Origin: Pseudochelatococcus lubricantis
Lineage (GTDB): Bacteria; Pseudomonadota; Alphaproteobacteria; Rhizobiales; Beijerinckiaceae
Direction of reading: 5' to 3'
DNA length: 64,000 bases
Assembly (NCBI RefSeq): GCF_042432495.1
Contig: NZ_JBHLXC010000007.1
Span: forward strand, 124,001-188,000
Below the pieces are notes generated by a model. The model was not told the DNA's origin. It made no database searches and saw nothing but the letters and a program-made list of their open reading frames with translations. Position numbers and translations under genes: made by a program. Shown here piece by piece: positions 26,679 to 34,208 of this stretch. Each line of letters opens with the position of its first letter. Positions within the stretch are counted from its first letter, which is position 1.

Positions 26679-27566
26679 TCAGTCGATGTCCGTCACCGGA
26701 CGGACGTCGACAGACTGGCGCGTCACCTGCCAGCCCGCGCTGCGCATGACGCCGCGCACGGGTGCGACATCCGCATAGTCGCGTCCTACGGCAACGGTTA
26801 TGTGGTCCTCGCCGGCGGACGTGGCGTTGGTGGGGTCGTATTCCACGAACCCCGCCTCCCGCCCGCACCATGCGCGCACCCAGGCGTGCATGGCGTCCGC
26901 CCCTTCCAGGCGCGGCTGGCCCGGCGGCGGGTTGGTGCGCAGGAAGCCCGAAACGTAGCCCGCCGGAATGCCGAGCGACCGCAGGGCGATGATCATGATG
27001 TGGGAGAAATCCTGGCACACCCCTCGGCGCAGGGCAAAGGCGCCCGCGGCCGGCGTGTCGACGGCAGTCGCCTCCGGATCGTAGGCCATGGTCCGGTGCA
27101 GCGCCTCGCCCAGCGCGATCACGGCGGCGCTGGCGCTGGCGCAATGGCCGGTCACGTCGCGCGCGAAGGCGGCGATGGCTTCGTCCGGTGCGGCGCGGGC
27201 GGAGGGCGCGATGAAATGGTGCGGCGACAGCGGCCCGAGATCGCGGACGGCCGATAACTCGCCCGCGATATCCGCCAGCGCGGCCGGCGCACCGGGCGGC
27301 GAGGGCGCGGGCAGGCGTTCCACCCGGGCATCCATCTCGAACCGCATGTGGCTGACGGCGTCGCGGAAGGCGATCTCCACCATGTCGTTGCCGAAGAAAT
27401 CCTGCCGGTTCAGCCATTCGTCCGGGCGCGGGACGACGGTGAGCCGACAAGCGCCGACGGATTGCCCGGCTGCGCCTCCCGGCGGCGTCAGGCACAGCAC
27501 ATGCCGGCCCGCCTCGACCGGGCGGGAGTAGTCGTAGCCGATCACGAGGCGTATGTCGTAGTGCAT
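26679..27566 (-). CDS. Transglutaminase-like cysteine protease of the Anbu/ATP-grasp cluster
   Basis: A 295-residue protein with a bacterial transglutaminase N-terminal beta domain (about residues 1-90) and a transglutaminase-like core. The triad is visible: Cys184 in GVCQDFSHIMI, His227 in AMHAWVRAWCG and Asp244 in EYDPTN. It starts 5 bases after the stop of the ATP-grasp/alpha-E fusion gene, so it is translated from the same message. In related loci this protein has been predicted to hydrolyse or transfer peptide bonds made by the ATP-grasp ligase. It has no signal peptide, so it acts in the cytoplasm. The family and motifs are clear; the substrate is unknown. Confidence 0.88.
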   Translation of the reverse strand: MHYDIRLVIGYDYSRPVEAGRHVLCLTPPGGAAGQSVGACRLTVVPRPDEWLNRQDFFGNDMVEIAFRDAVSHMRFEMDARVERLPAPSPPGAPAALADIAGELSAVRDLGPLSPHHFIAPSARAAPDEAIAAFARDVTGHCASASAAVIALGEALHRTMAYDPEATAVDTPAAGAFALRRGVCQDFSHIMIIALRSLGIPAGYVSGFLRTNPPPGQPRLEGADAMHAWVRAWCGREAGFVEYDPTNATSAGEDHITVAVGRDYADVAPVRGVMRSAGWQVTRQSVDVRPVTDID

Positions 27567-27571
27567 CGGTC

Positions 27572-29794
27572 CTATCCCAGATATGCGGTCGCCAGCAGGT
27601 CGGACAGGGCGCGGATGCGGGCGGCGACGTCGGCGAGCTGCGCGCTGTCGAGTTCGTCCGTCCCTGCGGTGGCGACATCGGCGCATAGCCGCACGACGGC
27701 CCGTTCCAGCGCCGTGAGCGGCGCGTCCGGCCCCGATCCCGGCAGCGCATCTATATGCGCGTCGAGCTGCCGAAGCTGGAACAGCACCGCCCGGGGGTTG
27801 AGCGGGTCGAGCGCCAGCAGGTCGATCACCGTGTCGCGGTTGGTAGCGACGGCGAAGCGGCGCCGGTGCGACATGACGCTGTCGCCGATCTCGACGAGCA
27901 CGTCGAGCGCCCCTTCGGGTGCGGCAGGCTCGGCGAACCACGCCAGCGCGTCGACCATGGCCAGCGCCCGCTCCAGCGCGCGGCCCATGCTCAGGAAGCG
28001 CCAGCCCATCGACTGATACATGTTCTCGTGCACAAGGCCAGAGAAGCCGTTGATCTTGCGCAGCAGCACGCCCGTCATGCGCGCGGCGTCGGCGCCTGGC
28101 TCCGCGCGCGGCACGGCCTTGCGCAGGGTGCGGTCGAGGTCGTTGAGCGCCATCCAGCCATCAACGGAAAAGCGCTCGCGCACCTGCCCGGCGGCCGCGA
28201 GCGCGGAACCGACGGCGGCAGAGAGGCCCTGCGGAATGCCGCCGTCCGGCGGCGCGCCATAGATGCGCAGAAAGGCAGCCAGATGCCGCAGCAGCGCCGA
28301 TTCCGGCAGGCCGGTCTCCACCAGGCGCACATGCCACGCGCGCAGCAGCCGGATGACGAACTCGGCCCGTTCGACATAGCGCCCCAGCCAGAACAGGTTT
28401 TCGGCGGCGCGTGAGGGCAGGTATGGCGTGGTGCGCTGCGCGCCGACCGTGGCCGAGGCGAGGAGCGTCTGCCTGTCGGCCGTGCCACGGCTCATCACCC
28501 ACACATCCGCCGCCGCCCCGCCCCGCTGCATGGCGAGCGCCGCCGGATCGCCGGAGGCGCCGATGCGGGCGAAGCCGCCGGGCATCACGGCCCATCCCTC
28601 CTCCGTGCGCGCCAGAAACATGCGCAGCCCGAGCCGGCGCGGCCGCAGCCTGCCGTCGACGAACGCCGGCGTGGTCGACAGGGCCGCGGTCTCGTGCTCC
28701 AGGGTGCTGGCGAGCAGCAGCGGCTCGCCACGCAGCGTCTCGCAGATGCGCGGCAACAGCGCCGAAAAGCCGGGCATCTCGACAGCGCCCGAGCCCAGCG
28801 CGTTGACCATCGTCACACCGCCCCGCCGCACCGTGCTGACCAGGCCCGGCACGCCGATGCGCGATGCGTCGTTCAGCTCAAGCGGGTCCGTCCAGTCCGC
28901 ATCGATGCGCCGCCACAGAACGGAGACGGGCTGCAGGCCGGAAATGGTGCGCACCATCACCCGCCCGTCGCGCACGGCGAGGTCCTCGCCCTCGACCAGC
29001 AGGAAGCCGAGGTAGCGGGCGATGTAGGCGTGCTCGAAGTAGGTTTCGTTGTGCCGCCCCGGCGTGAGGATGGCGATGCGGCCGCCATCGTTGCCCCGCT
29101 GCGCCTGCAACGCCTCGCGGAAGGCGCGGAAGAAGCCGGCCAGCCGATGCACGGGCGCGCGGGTGTAGATGTCCGAAAAGACGTGCGCCGTCGCTATGCG
29201 TGTCTCCAGCACGAAGCCGGCGCCTGATGGCGCCTGCGTGCGGTCCGCGAGCACGCGCCAGGCGCCGTCCGCCCCGCGTCCGAGATCGAAGGCCACGAAA
29301 TGCAGGTAATGGCCGGACCGCGGCCGGACACCGGCGAGCGGGCGCAGCCATTCGGGGTTGCGCGCCACCAGCGTTGGCGGCAGCAGGCCTTCCGCGACGA
29401 GCCGGTTGCCGTCGTAAAGATCGGCCAGCACGGCTTCGAGCAGGTCGGCGCGCTGCTTCAGCCCCCGCGCGACGTGCTCCCATTCCGCCTCGTCGACCAG
29501 CACCGGGAAGTGGCTCAGCGGCCAGTCGCGCTCGACGGAGCCCTCGGCGCCGTACTGGCGGTGGAACATGCCAGTCTCGCGCACGTAGAGGTCGCCGCGC
29601 TCCATCCGCTGGGCGCGCTCCTGCGCGCTCATCCGCGCGATCCGGGACAGGAAGTCCCTCCAGATCGGACGCACCTCGCCGCGCCCGTCCAGCATCTCGT
29701 CCGGCACGCCCGGCTCGGGGCGGTAATGACGCAGCAGGCCGGCGAGGGGCTCCGGCGACGGATCGGTCAAAGCATCGGTCATGACGTCTTTCAT
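27572..29794 (-). CDS. Circularly permuted ATP-grasp domain fused to alpha-E domain
   Basis: A 740-residue fusion. Residues about 30-450 match the circularly permuted ATP-grasp (DUF404/407-like) protein encoded at 31884-33314: LADRTQAPSGAGFVLETR against EDNARTPSGVSYMLENR, and ILTPGRHNETYFEHAYIARYLG against LLTPGPYNSAFYEHSFLADKLG. From about residue 460, SRAAENLFWLGRYVERAE begins an alpha-E domain. Between LLLAS and ALSTTP the fusion has only about 7 residues where the other protein has about 65, including its lysine and GSGGYGM loop, so this ligase domain may be inactive or regulatory. The ATG at 29794 or one four codons on could start it. Confidence 0.85.
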   Translation of the reverse strand: MKDVMTDALTDPSPEPLAGLLRHYRPEPGVPDEMLDGRGEVRPIWRDFLSRIARMSAQERAQRMERGDLYVRETGMFHRQYGAEGSVERDWPLSHFPVLVDEAEWEHVARGLKQRADLLEAVLADLYDGNRLVAEGLLPPTLVARNPEWLRPLAGVRPRSGHYLHFVAFDLGRGADGAWRVLADRTQAPSGAGFVLETRIATAHVFSDIYTRAPVHRLAGFFRAFREALQAQRGNDGGRIAILTPGRHNETYFEHAYIARYLGFLLVEGEDLAVRDGRVMVRTISGLQPVSVLWRRIDADWTDPLELNDASRIGVPGLVSTVRRGGVTMVNALGSGAVEMPGFSALLPRICETLRGEPLLLASTLEHETAALSTTPAFVDGRLRPRRLGLRMFLARTEEGWAVMPGGFARIGASGDPAALAMQRGGAAADVWVMSRGTADRQTLLASATVGAQRTTPYLPSRAAENLFWLGRYVERAEFVIRLLRAWHVRLVETGLPESALLRHLAAFLRIYGAPPDGGIPQGLSAAVGSALAAAGQVRERFSVDGWMALNDLDRTLRKAVPRAEPGADAARMTGVLLRKINGFSGLVHENMYQSMGWRFLSMGRALERALAMVDALAWFAEPAAPEGALDVLVEIGDSVMSHRRRFAVATNRDTVIDLLALDPLNPRAVLFQLRQLDAHIDALPGSGPDAPLTALERAVVRLCADVATAGTDELDSAQLADVAARIRALSDLLATAYLG

Positions 29795-29983
29795 GGGTTC
29801 CGGCAGACGTTTGCCGGCAAGTCTTGATCAGTCATGAGGCAGTCCTTCAGCGGGATGGAAACGATTACGCCCATTGAAGGAAAAGCAAGGTGCATGCCAG
29901 CGCCGGAGGCGCCCGTTTCCCGCCCTCACGAGCGCGGAAGGCGTGTTTCGCTGGCGCGCGAACGGGCAGAGGTCGGCCGATGC

Positions 29984-30721
29984 CTAGAAATAAGGCGGAT
30001 CGGGAATGGCCATGTGCGCCGCCCTGAGCGCGGCAGACCAGCGGTCGCTGAGATCGCGGAAATAGGGATCGTCCGTCTCCACCCGGCGGGTCGTCTCGGG
30101 CGTGAGCGCGCCGCGCCGCACGGTGACGAGATCGAGCGGCAGTCCGACGCCGATGTTCGACCGTAAGGTCGAGTCCATCGAGATCAGGCCGAGCTTCAGC
30201 GCTTCGTGCAGGCCGGTGCCGAAAGTGATCGAGCGGTCGAGGATCGGCTTGCCGTATTTGTGCTCGCCGATTTGCAGGAAGGGAGTGTCCGGCCCGCATT
30301 CGATGAAGTTGCCGGCAGCGTAGACCATGAACAGGCGCATGTCCTCGCCGGCGACCTGACCGCCGAGCAGGAACGTGACATCGGCCGCGACATGGGCTCT
30401 GGCGAGCGCCGCGCCGAGTTCCGCGTTGAGCGTCTGGATAGCGCGGCCGACGAGCTGCGCGGCGCGGAACATGGATGGCGCGTCGATCAGGCGCTCGCGC
30501 TCACCCGTCTCGGGGTGGGGCAGGCCCTCTTCCAGCAGGCTGATCACCGACTGCGAAATGGACAGGTTGCCGGCGGTGGCGACCGCGATGACCTTCGCGC
30601 CCGGCACGGAGAACAGGCGCAGCTTGCGATAGGTGGAGACGTTGTCGAGGCCCGCGTTGGTGCGCGTGTCGGCGATCATCACCAGCCCGTCATCCACGCA
30701 TATGCCGACGCAATAGGTCAT
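29984..30721 (-). CDS. Anbu, proteasome-type (ancestral beta-subunit) peptidase
   Basis: A 245-residue Ntn-hydrolase. It begins MTYCVGICVDDGLVMIADTR, so removal of Met exposes Thr2 as the nucleophile; Asp18 and Lys33 (STYRKLRLF) complete the proteasome-like catalytic set. No propeptide is present, as is usual for Anbu (bacterial proteasome homologue). The start follows a GGAG by about nine bases. It lies between the alpha-E gene and the ATP-grasp/alpha-E fusion on the same strand. Anbu rings have been described structurally, but their substrates remain unclear; the co-encoded ligases and transglutaminase suggest a peptide made and cut by this operon. Confidence 0.9.
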   Translation of the reverse strand: MTYCVGICVDDGLVMIADTRTNAGLDNVSTYRKLRLFSVPGAKVIAVATAGNLSISQSVISLLEEGLPHPETGERERLIDAPSMFRAAQLVGRAIQTLNAELGAALARAHVAADVTFLLGGQVAGEDMRLFMVYAAGNFIECGPDTPFLQIGEHKYGKPILDRSITFGTGLHEALKLGLISMDSTLRSNIGVGLPLDLVTVRRGALTPETTRRVETDDPYFRDLSDRWSAALRAAHMAIPDPPYF

Positions 30722-30803
30722 CCCTGTCCGCTCCGAATCTGTCCCTGCGTTCTGATAGATGGCGGCGCACGTCATGCAAAGGGGTTTCCGTCCTGCGGGA
30801 TGT

Positions 30804-31748
30804 TCAGGAGAGCAGATACTGGCGGGCGATGCCGTCGCCGAGCGCGTGGTTGCGGCCGATGAAACCGGTGACGAACTCGTGCAACCCCTCCTGGAAGACG
30901 CTCTCCATGCAGGAGGCCCGGAGATGGGTGAGCGTCGCCCCGGCAAGGCGCTGGCACTCTCCCTGCTGGCCATACGTCTCGGCGATCAGGTCGAAATGGC
31001 GCACGAGCGCTTCGTAGCAGCTCGCCAGCGAGCGCGGCATCTGGCGGTTGAGGATCAGGAGGTCGGCGATGAGCCACGGCTTGACGCTCTCCCGGTATAC
31101 CCAGTGATAGGCCGTCAGCGCCGAGACCTCGCGCAGGATGGTGGTCCACTGGAAGTAGTCGAGCCCGCCGCCCACGGTTTCGTTGACGGGCAGCAACAGG
31201 TGATACTTGACGTCGAGAATGCGGGCGGTGTTGTCGGCGCGCTCGATGGCGCCGCCGATGCGGGTGAAGTAATAGGCGTCGTTGCGCAGCATGGTGCGAT
31301 GCGCCGCGCCCTCGAACATCTGCGTGACGCCCTTCACCCAGGCGATGAAACGGGCGATCTCGTCGCGGTCCATGTCCTGCCGCGTGCTGCCCTTCAGCTC
31401 CAGCCACGCATCGTTGATCACCTCCCACATCTCGCTGGTCAGGGCGGTACGCACGGCGCGGGCGTTGTTGCGCGCTATCATCAGGCAATTGCTGATGGAT
31501 GACGGATTGCCGGGGTTGAAGGCGATGAAATCCCGCACCGTCCATTCATCGACGCGGTCGTAGAGGCTCCTGAACAGGTTCGCGCCGCCTGTCGAGGCAA
31601 TGGCGCCCTCCCACGCATTGCTGGCGCCGGCATAACTCGCGGGCAGCGACGTGAGCCGCGTGCAGGCGTCGAGAATACGGGCCTGAAAATCGGCCCGTTC
31701 GAGGTATCGGGCGCTCCAGTATATATTATCTGCCGTTCTCGATAGCAT
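30804..31748 (-). CDS. Alpha-E domain protein (DUF403-like)
   Basis: A 314-residue, mostly helical protein. It opens MLSRTADNIYWSARYLERAD, the same module as the C-terminal half of the fusion protein at 27572-29794 (SRAAENLFWLGRYVERAE), and has the acidic, arginine-containing helices RIGGAIERADNTARILDVKYH typical of alpha-E proteins. In known loci alpha-E proteins always accompany circularly permuted ATP-grasp ligases. CAGGGGG precedes the ATG by five bases. Its upstream region is an unusually AT-rich stretch of about 110 bases. Confidence 0.88.
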   Translation of the reverse strand: MLSRTADNIYWSARYLERADFQARILDACTRLTSLPASYAGASNAWEGAIASTGGANLFRSLYDRVDEWTVRDFIAFNPGNPSSISNCLMIARNNARAVRTALTSEMWEVINDAWLELKGSTRQDMDRDEIARFIAWVKGVTQMFEGAAHRTMLRNDAYYFTRIGGAIERADNTARILDVKYHLLLPVNETVGGGLDYFQWTTILREVSALTAYHWVYRESVKPWLIADLLILNRQMPRSLASCYEALVRHFDLIAETYGQQGECQRLAGATLTHLRASCMESVFQEGLHEFVTGFIGRNHALGDGIARQYLLS

Positions 31749-31754
31749 TATGAC

Positions 31755-31870
31755 CCCCTGACGATGGAATTATTATATTATATAATAATTAAAAAATATA
31801 CTTTTTTATAAAATAAAGGAGAAACGAATAATTATTTCTGATTATTTATTTTTAATTTAAGTTATTCATT
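31755..31870. promoter_or_regulatory. Strongly AT-rich intergenic segment with palindrome
   Basis: About 115 bases that are nearly all A and T, in a locus that is otherwise GC-rich. It contains TTATTATATTATATAATAA near 31769-31787, close to a perfect palindrome, plus several A and T runs. It lies between the ATP-grasp stop and the alpha-E start. It probably holds an internal promoter for alpha-E, Anbu and the downstream genes, or a binding site for a nucleoid protein or AT-specific repressor. It could also be a transcript-processing site. The composition is seen; the role is inferred. Confidence 0.5.
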
Positions 31871-31883
31871 CATCCGGCGCCGG

Positions 31884-33314
31884 TCAATTCTCCAGCACCC
31901 ACGTATCCTTGGTGCCGCCGCCCTGGCTGGAATTCACGACGAGCGAGCCTTCCTTGAGCGCGACGCGCGTCAGGCCGCCCGGCACCACGCGGATGCCATC
32001 CGTTCCCGATAGCACGAATGGCCGCAGGTCGACGTGGCGCGGCGCGACACCCGAGGCGACGAAGGTTGGGCATGTGGACAGCGCCAGCGTCGGCTGGGCG
32101 ATGAAGCCTTCCGGCGAGCGGCGCAGCTTCTTGCGGAACTGGTCGATCTCGCCCTGCGTCGCGCAGGGGCCGACCAGCATGCCGTAGCCGCCGGAGCCGT
32201 TCACTTCCTTCACGACGAGTTCCGACAGGTTGTCGAGCACGTAGGCAAGGGCTTCGGGCTCCCGGCAGCGCCAGGTCGGCACGTTCTTCAGCAGCGCCCC
32301 CTCGCCCGTGAAGAAGCGCACGATCTCCGGCATGTAGCTGTAGATCGCCTTGTCGTCCGCGATGCCCGTGCCGACAGCGTTCGTCAGGGTGACGTTGCCC
32401 GCGAGATAGGCGTCCATCAGCCCCGGCACGCCGAGCACCGAGTCCGGCCTGAAGGCGAGCGGGTCGAGGAAGTCGTCGTCGATGCGCCGGTAAATGACAT
32501 CGACGCGCCTTGGCCCTTCCGTGGTGCGCATATAGACCGTGTCGTCGCGCACGATCAGGTCGCGCCCTTCCACGAGTTCGACGCCGAGCTTGTCGGCGAG
32601 GAACGAGTGCTCGTAGAAGGCGGAGTTGTATGGTCCCGGCGTCAGCAACGCGATGGTCGGGCAGGCCGGTGCCCCCGCCGGCGCCACGGATTGCAGCGTC
32701 GCCAGCAGCGCCTCGGGATAGACCTCCACCGGCGCGATCCGGTGGCAGGAGAAAAGCTCCGGAAACAGCCGCATCATCGCCTCGCGGTTCTCCAGCATGT
32801 AGGAGACGCCGGACGGCGTGCGGGCGTTGTCCTCCAGCACGTAGAACGCATCCTCGCCCACCCGCACGATGTCGATGCCCGCGATATGGACGTAGAGGTT
32901 GTGCGGCACCGTGCGGCCGGCCATCTTTGGCAAATAGGCGGGGTTGCTGTAGATGAGTTCGGCCGGCACGATGCCCGCCCGGATGCACTCGCCCGCGCCG
33001 TAAACATCCGCCAGAAAGGCGTTGAGCGCGGTGACCCGCTGCCGCAGCCCCCTGTCGAGCACCGCCCACTCGTCGCCTGTCAGGACGCGCGGGATGATAT
33101 CGAAGGGGATGATGCGCTCGCCCGCCTCCGCCTCGCCGTAGACGGAGAAGGTGATGCCGATGCGCCTGAAGAACAGTTCCGCCTGGCTGCGGCGGATGGC
33201 GAACTGCTCGGGCGGCGTCGCGGCGAGCCAGCGCCGCAACTCGTCGTAGGGCGCGCGCGTATGGAGATCGTCACCGGGAAGGCCGTACATTTCATCGAAC
33301 GCTGTCATGGCCAT
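31884..33314 (-). CDS. Circularly permuted ATP-grasp ligase (DUF404/DUF407-like)
   Basis: A 476-residue protein of the circularly permuted type-2 ATP-grasp family, predicted amidoligases. Key segments include LEDNARTPSGVSYMLENRE (about 160-177), LLTPGPYNSAFYEHSFLA (223-240), VIYRRIDDDFLDP (273-285), LTNAVGTGIADDKAIYSYMPE (310-330) and the nucleotide-binding VVKEVNGSGGYGM with Lys369. GGAGGG lies 6 bases before the chosen ATG at 33314. It is first in a five-gene same-strand run with alpha-E, Anbu, an ATP-grasp/alpha-E fusion and a transglutaminase. Such proteins are thought to form peptide-like amide bonds with ATP; the product is not known. Confidence 0.9.
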   Translation of the reverse strand: MAMTAFDEMYGLPGDDLHTRAPYDELRRWLAATPPEQFAIRRSQAELFFRRIGITFSVYGEAEAGERIIPFDIIPRVLTGDEWAVLDRGLRQRVTALNAFLADVYGAGECIRAGIVPAELIYSNPAYLPKMAGRTVPHNLYVHIAGIDIVRVGEDAFYVLEDNARTPSGVSYMLENREAMMRLFPELFSCHRIAPVEVYPEALLATLQSVAPAGAPACPTIALLTPGPYNSAFYEHSFLADKLGVELVEGRDLIVRDDTVYMRTTEGPRRVDVIYRRIDDDFLDPLAFRPDSVLGVPGLMDAYLAGNVTLTNAVGTGIADDKAIYSYMPEIVRFFTGEGALLKNVPTWRCREPEALAYVLDNLSELVVKEVNGSGGYGMLVGPCATQGEIDQFRKKLRRSPEGFIAQPTLALSTCPTFVASGVAPRHVDLRPFVLSGTDGIRVVPGGLTRVALKEGSLVVNSSQGGGTKDTWVLEN

Positions 33315-33504
33315 CGCATTCCCTCCGTTGTCGTCGCGCCGCCGAGCGCTGACGGAAGAGAGCGAAGCAAGAAGCGCGCCAGCCGTCCGGCTGCCTACCG
33401 GTCCGCAACGATCCTGACGACGGAGCCAAAAGGAACGCGGCACCTGCCCGGGATTTGGGCGGTCCGCCTGTTCAGGCAGCACCCGCGACTTTCGCGCCGC
33501 GCGG

Positions 33505-34035
33505 TCACTCGTCCCGAAGGGTTGGGAGGGGAGGCGGAATGTCGCTTTCCGTCTCAAGCGCGAGCAGCCATTTCTTGGTGTCGATCCCGCCGCCGAAGCC
33601 GGTGAGCGCGCCGCTGGCGCCGATGACACGATGGCACGGTACGACAATGGGCAACGGATTGGCGCCGTTGGCGGCGCCGACCGCGCGGCTCGCTGCCGGC
33701 CGGCCGATGCCTCGCGCTACTTCGCCGTAGCTGGCGGTGGTTCCCCACGGAATGCGCGTCAGTGCCTGCCAGACCTGTTTCTGAAACGGCGTGCCGACGG
33801 GTGCGAGCTGCAGGTCGAAGGCGTGCAGCTCCCTGCCGAAATAGGCGCGCAATTGCGCCCGTGCATCCATGAAGGCCGTATCGTCCCGCCGCCAGGACGC
33901 CTCCGGCGCGAACGAGCCCTTCCCGCGCGGGAAGCCGATCCGCGACAGCCTTTCCCCGTCTCCAACCAGAAGCAGGTTGCCGATGGGGCTTTCCAGAAAA
34001 GTGTAAAGGACGGTGGGCATCGGCTCGGTGGACAT
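33505..34035 (-). CDS. ogt: Methylated-DNA--protein-cysteine S-methyltransferase
   Basis: A 176-residue repair protein. The C-terminal domain has the helix-turn-helix segment ASYGEVARGIGRPAASRAVG and the acceptor motif VVPCHRVIG, whose cysteine irreversibly takes methyl groups from O6-methylguanine. The N-terminal domain is short, as in Ogt rather than the Ada fusion. The start could be 34035 or 34020; no clear ribosome binding site is present, because a copy of the dispersed repeat abuts the 5' end and may have replaced or shifted the leader. Confidence 0.9.
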   Translation of the reverse strand: MSTEPMPTVLYTFLESPIGNLLLVGDGERLSRIGFPRGKGSFAPEASWRRDDTAFMDARAQLRAYFGRELHAFDLQLAPVGTPFQKQVWQALTRIPWGTTASYGEVARGIGRPAASRAVGAANGANPLPIVVPCHRVIGASGALTGFGGGIDTKKWLLALETESDIPPPLPTLRDE

Positions 34036-34039
34036 GGTT

Positions 34040-34152
34040 TGCTGAAATTGCTTTAGCGTGCGTTCTGATCGGCTGAAATCATATGATCGCCGAGCATTCG
34101 CTCAAAATCAGAAGCCAGGATCATGTCATCATTCTACAGAAACGATGACATG
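34040..34152 (-). repeat. Composite intergenic repeat, copy D (partial)
   Basis: The sequence from 34040 (TGCTGAAATTGCTTTAG) through ATTCGCTCAAAATCAGAAGCCAGGA resembles the reversed modules of the 41.0 kb copy but lacks the long palindrome. It ends in a separate perfect 9-base inverted repeat (CATGTCATC at 34122-34130 and GATGACATG at 34144-34152). It lies directly upstream of ogt. Confidence 0.65.
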
Positions 34153-34168
34153 CCCGTCCAGGTAAATT

Positions 34169-34195
34169 CGCCCCCGCCGCGAAGCGGCGGGGGCG
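34169..34195 (-). terminator. Strong GC hairpin after baeRF gene
   Basis: A perfect 12-base-pair stem (CGCCCCCGCCGC, GAA, GCGGCGGGGGCG) lies 14 bases after the baeRF stop on the minus strand. It is followed by a short AT stretch but no real T-run, so it is a likely terminator or RNA-stabilising hairpin. Confidence 0.55.
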
Positions 34196-34208
34196 CGCAT
34201 GCAAGGGC

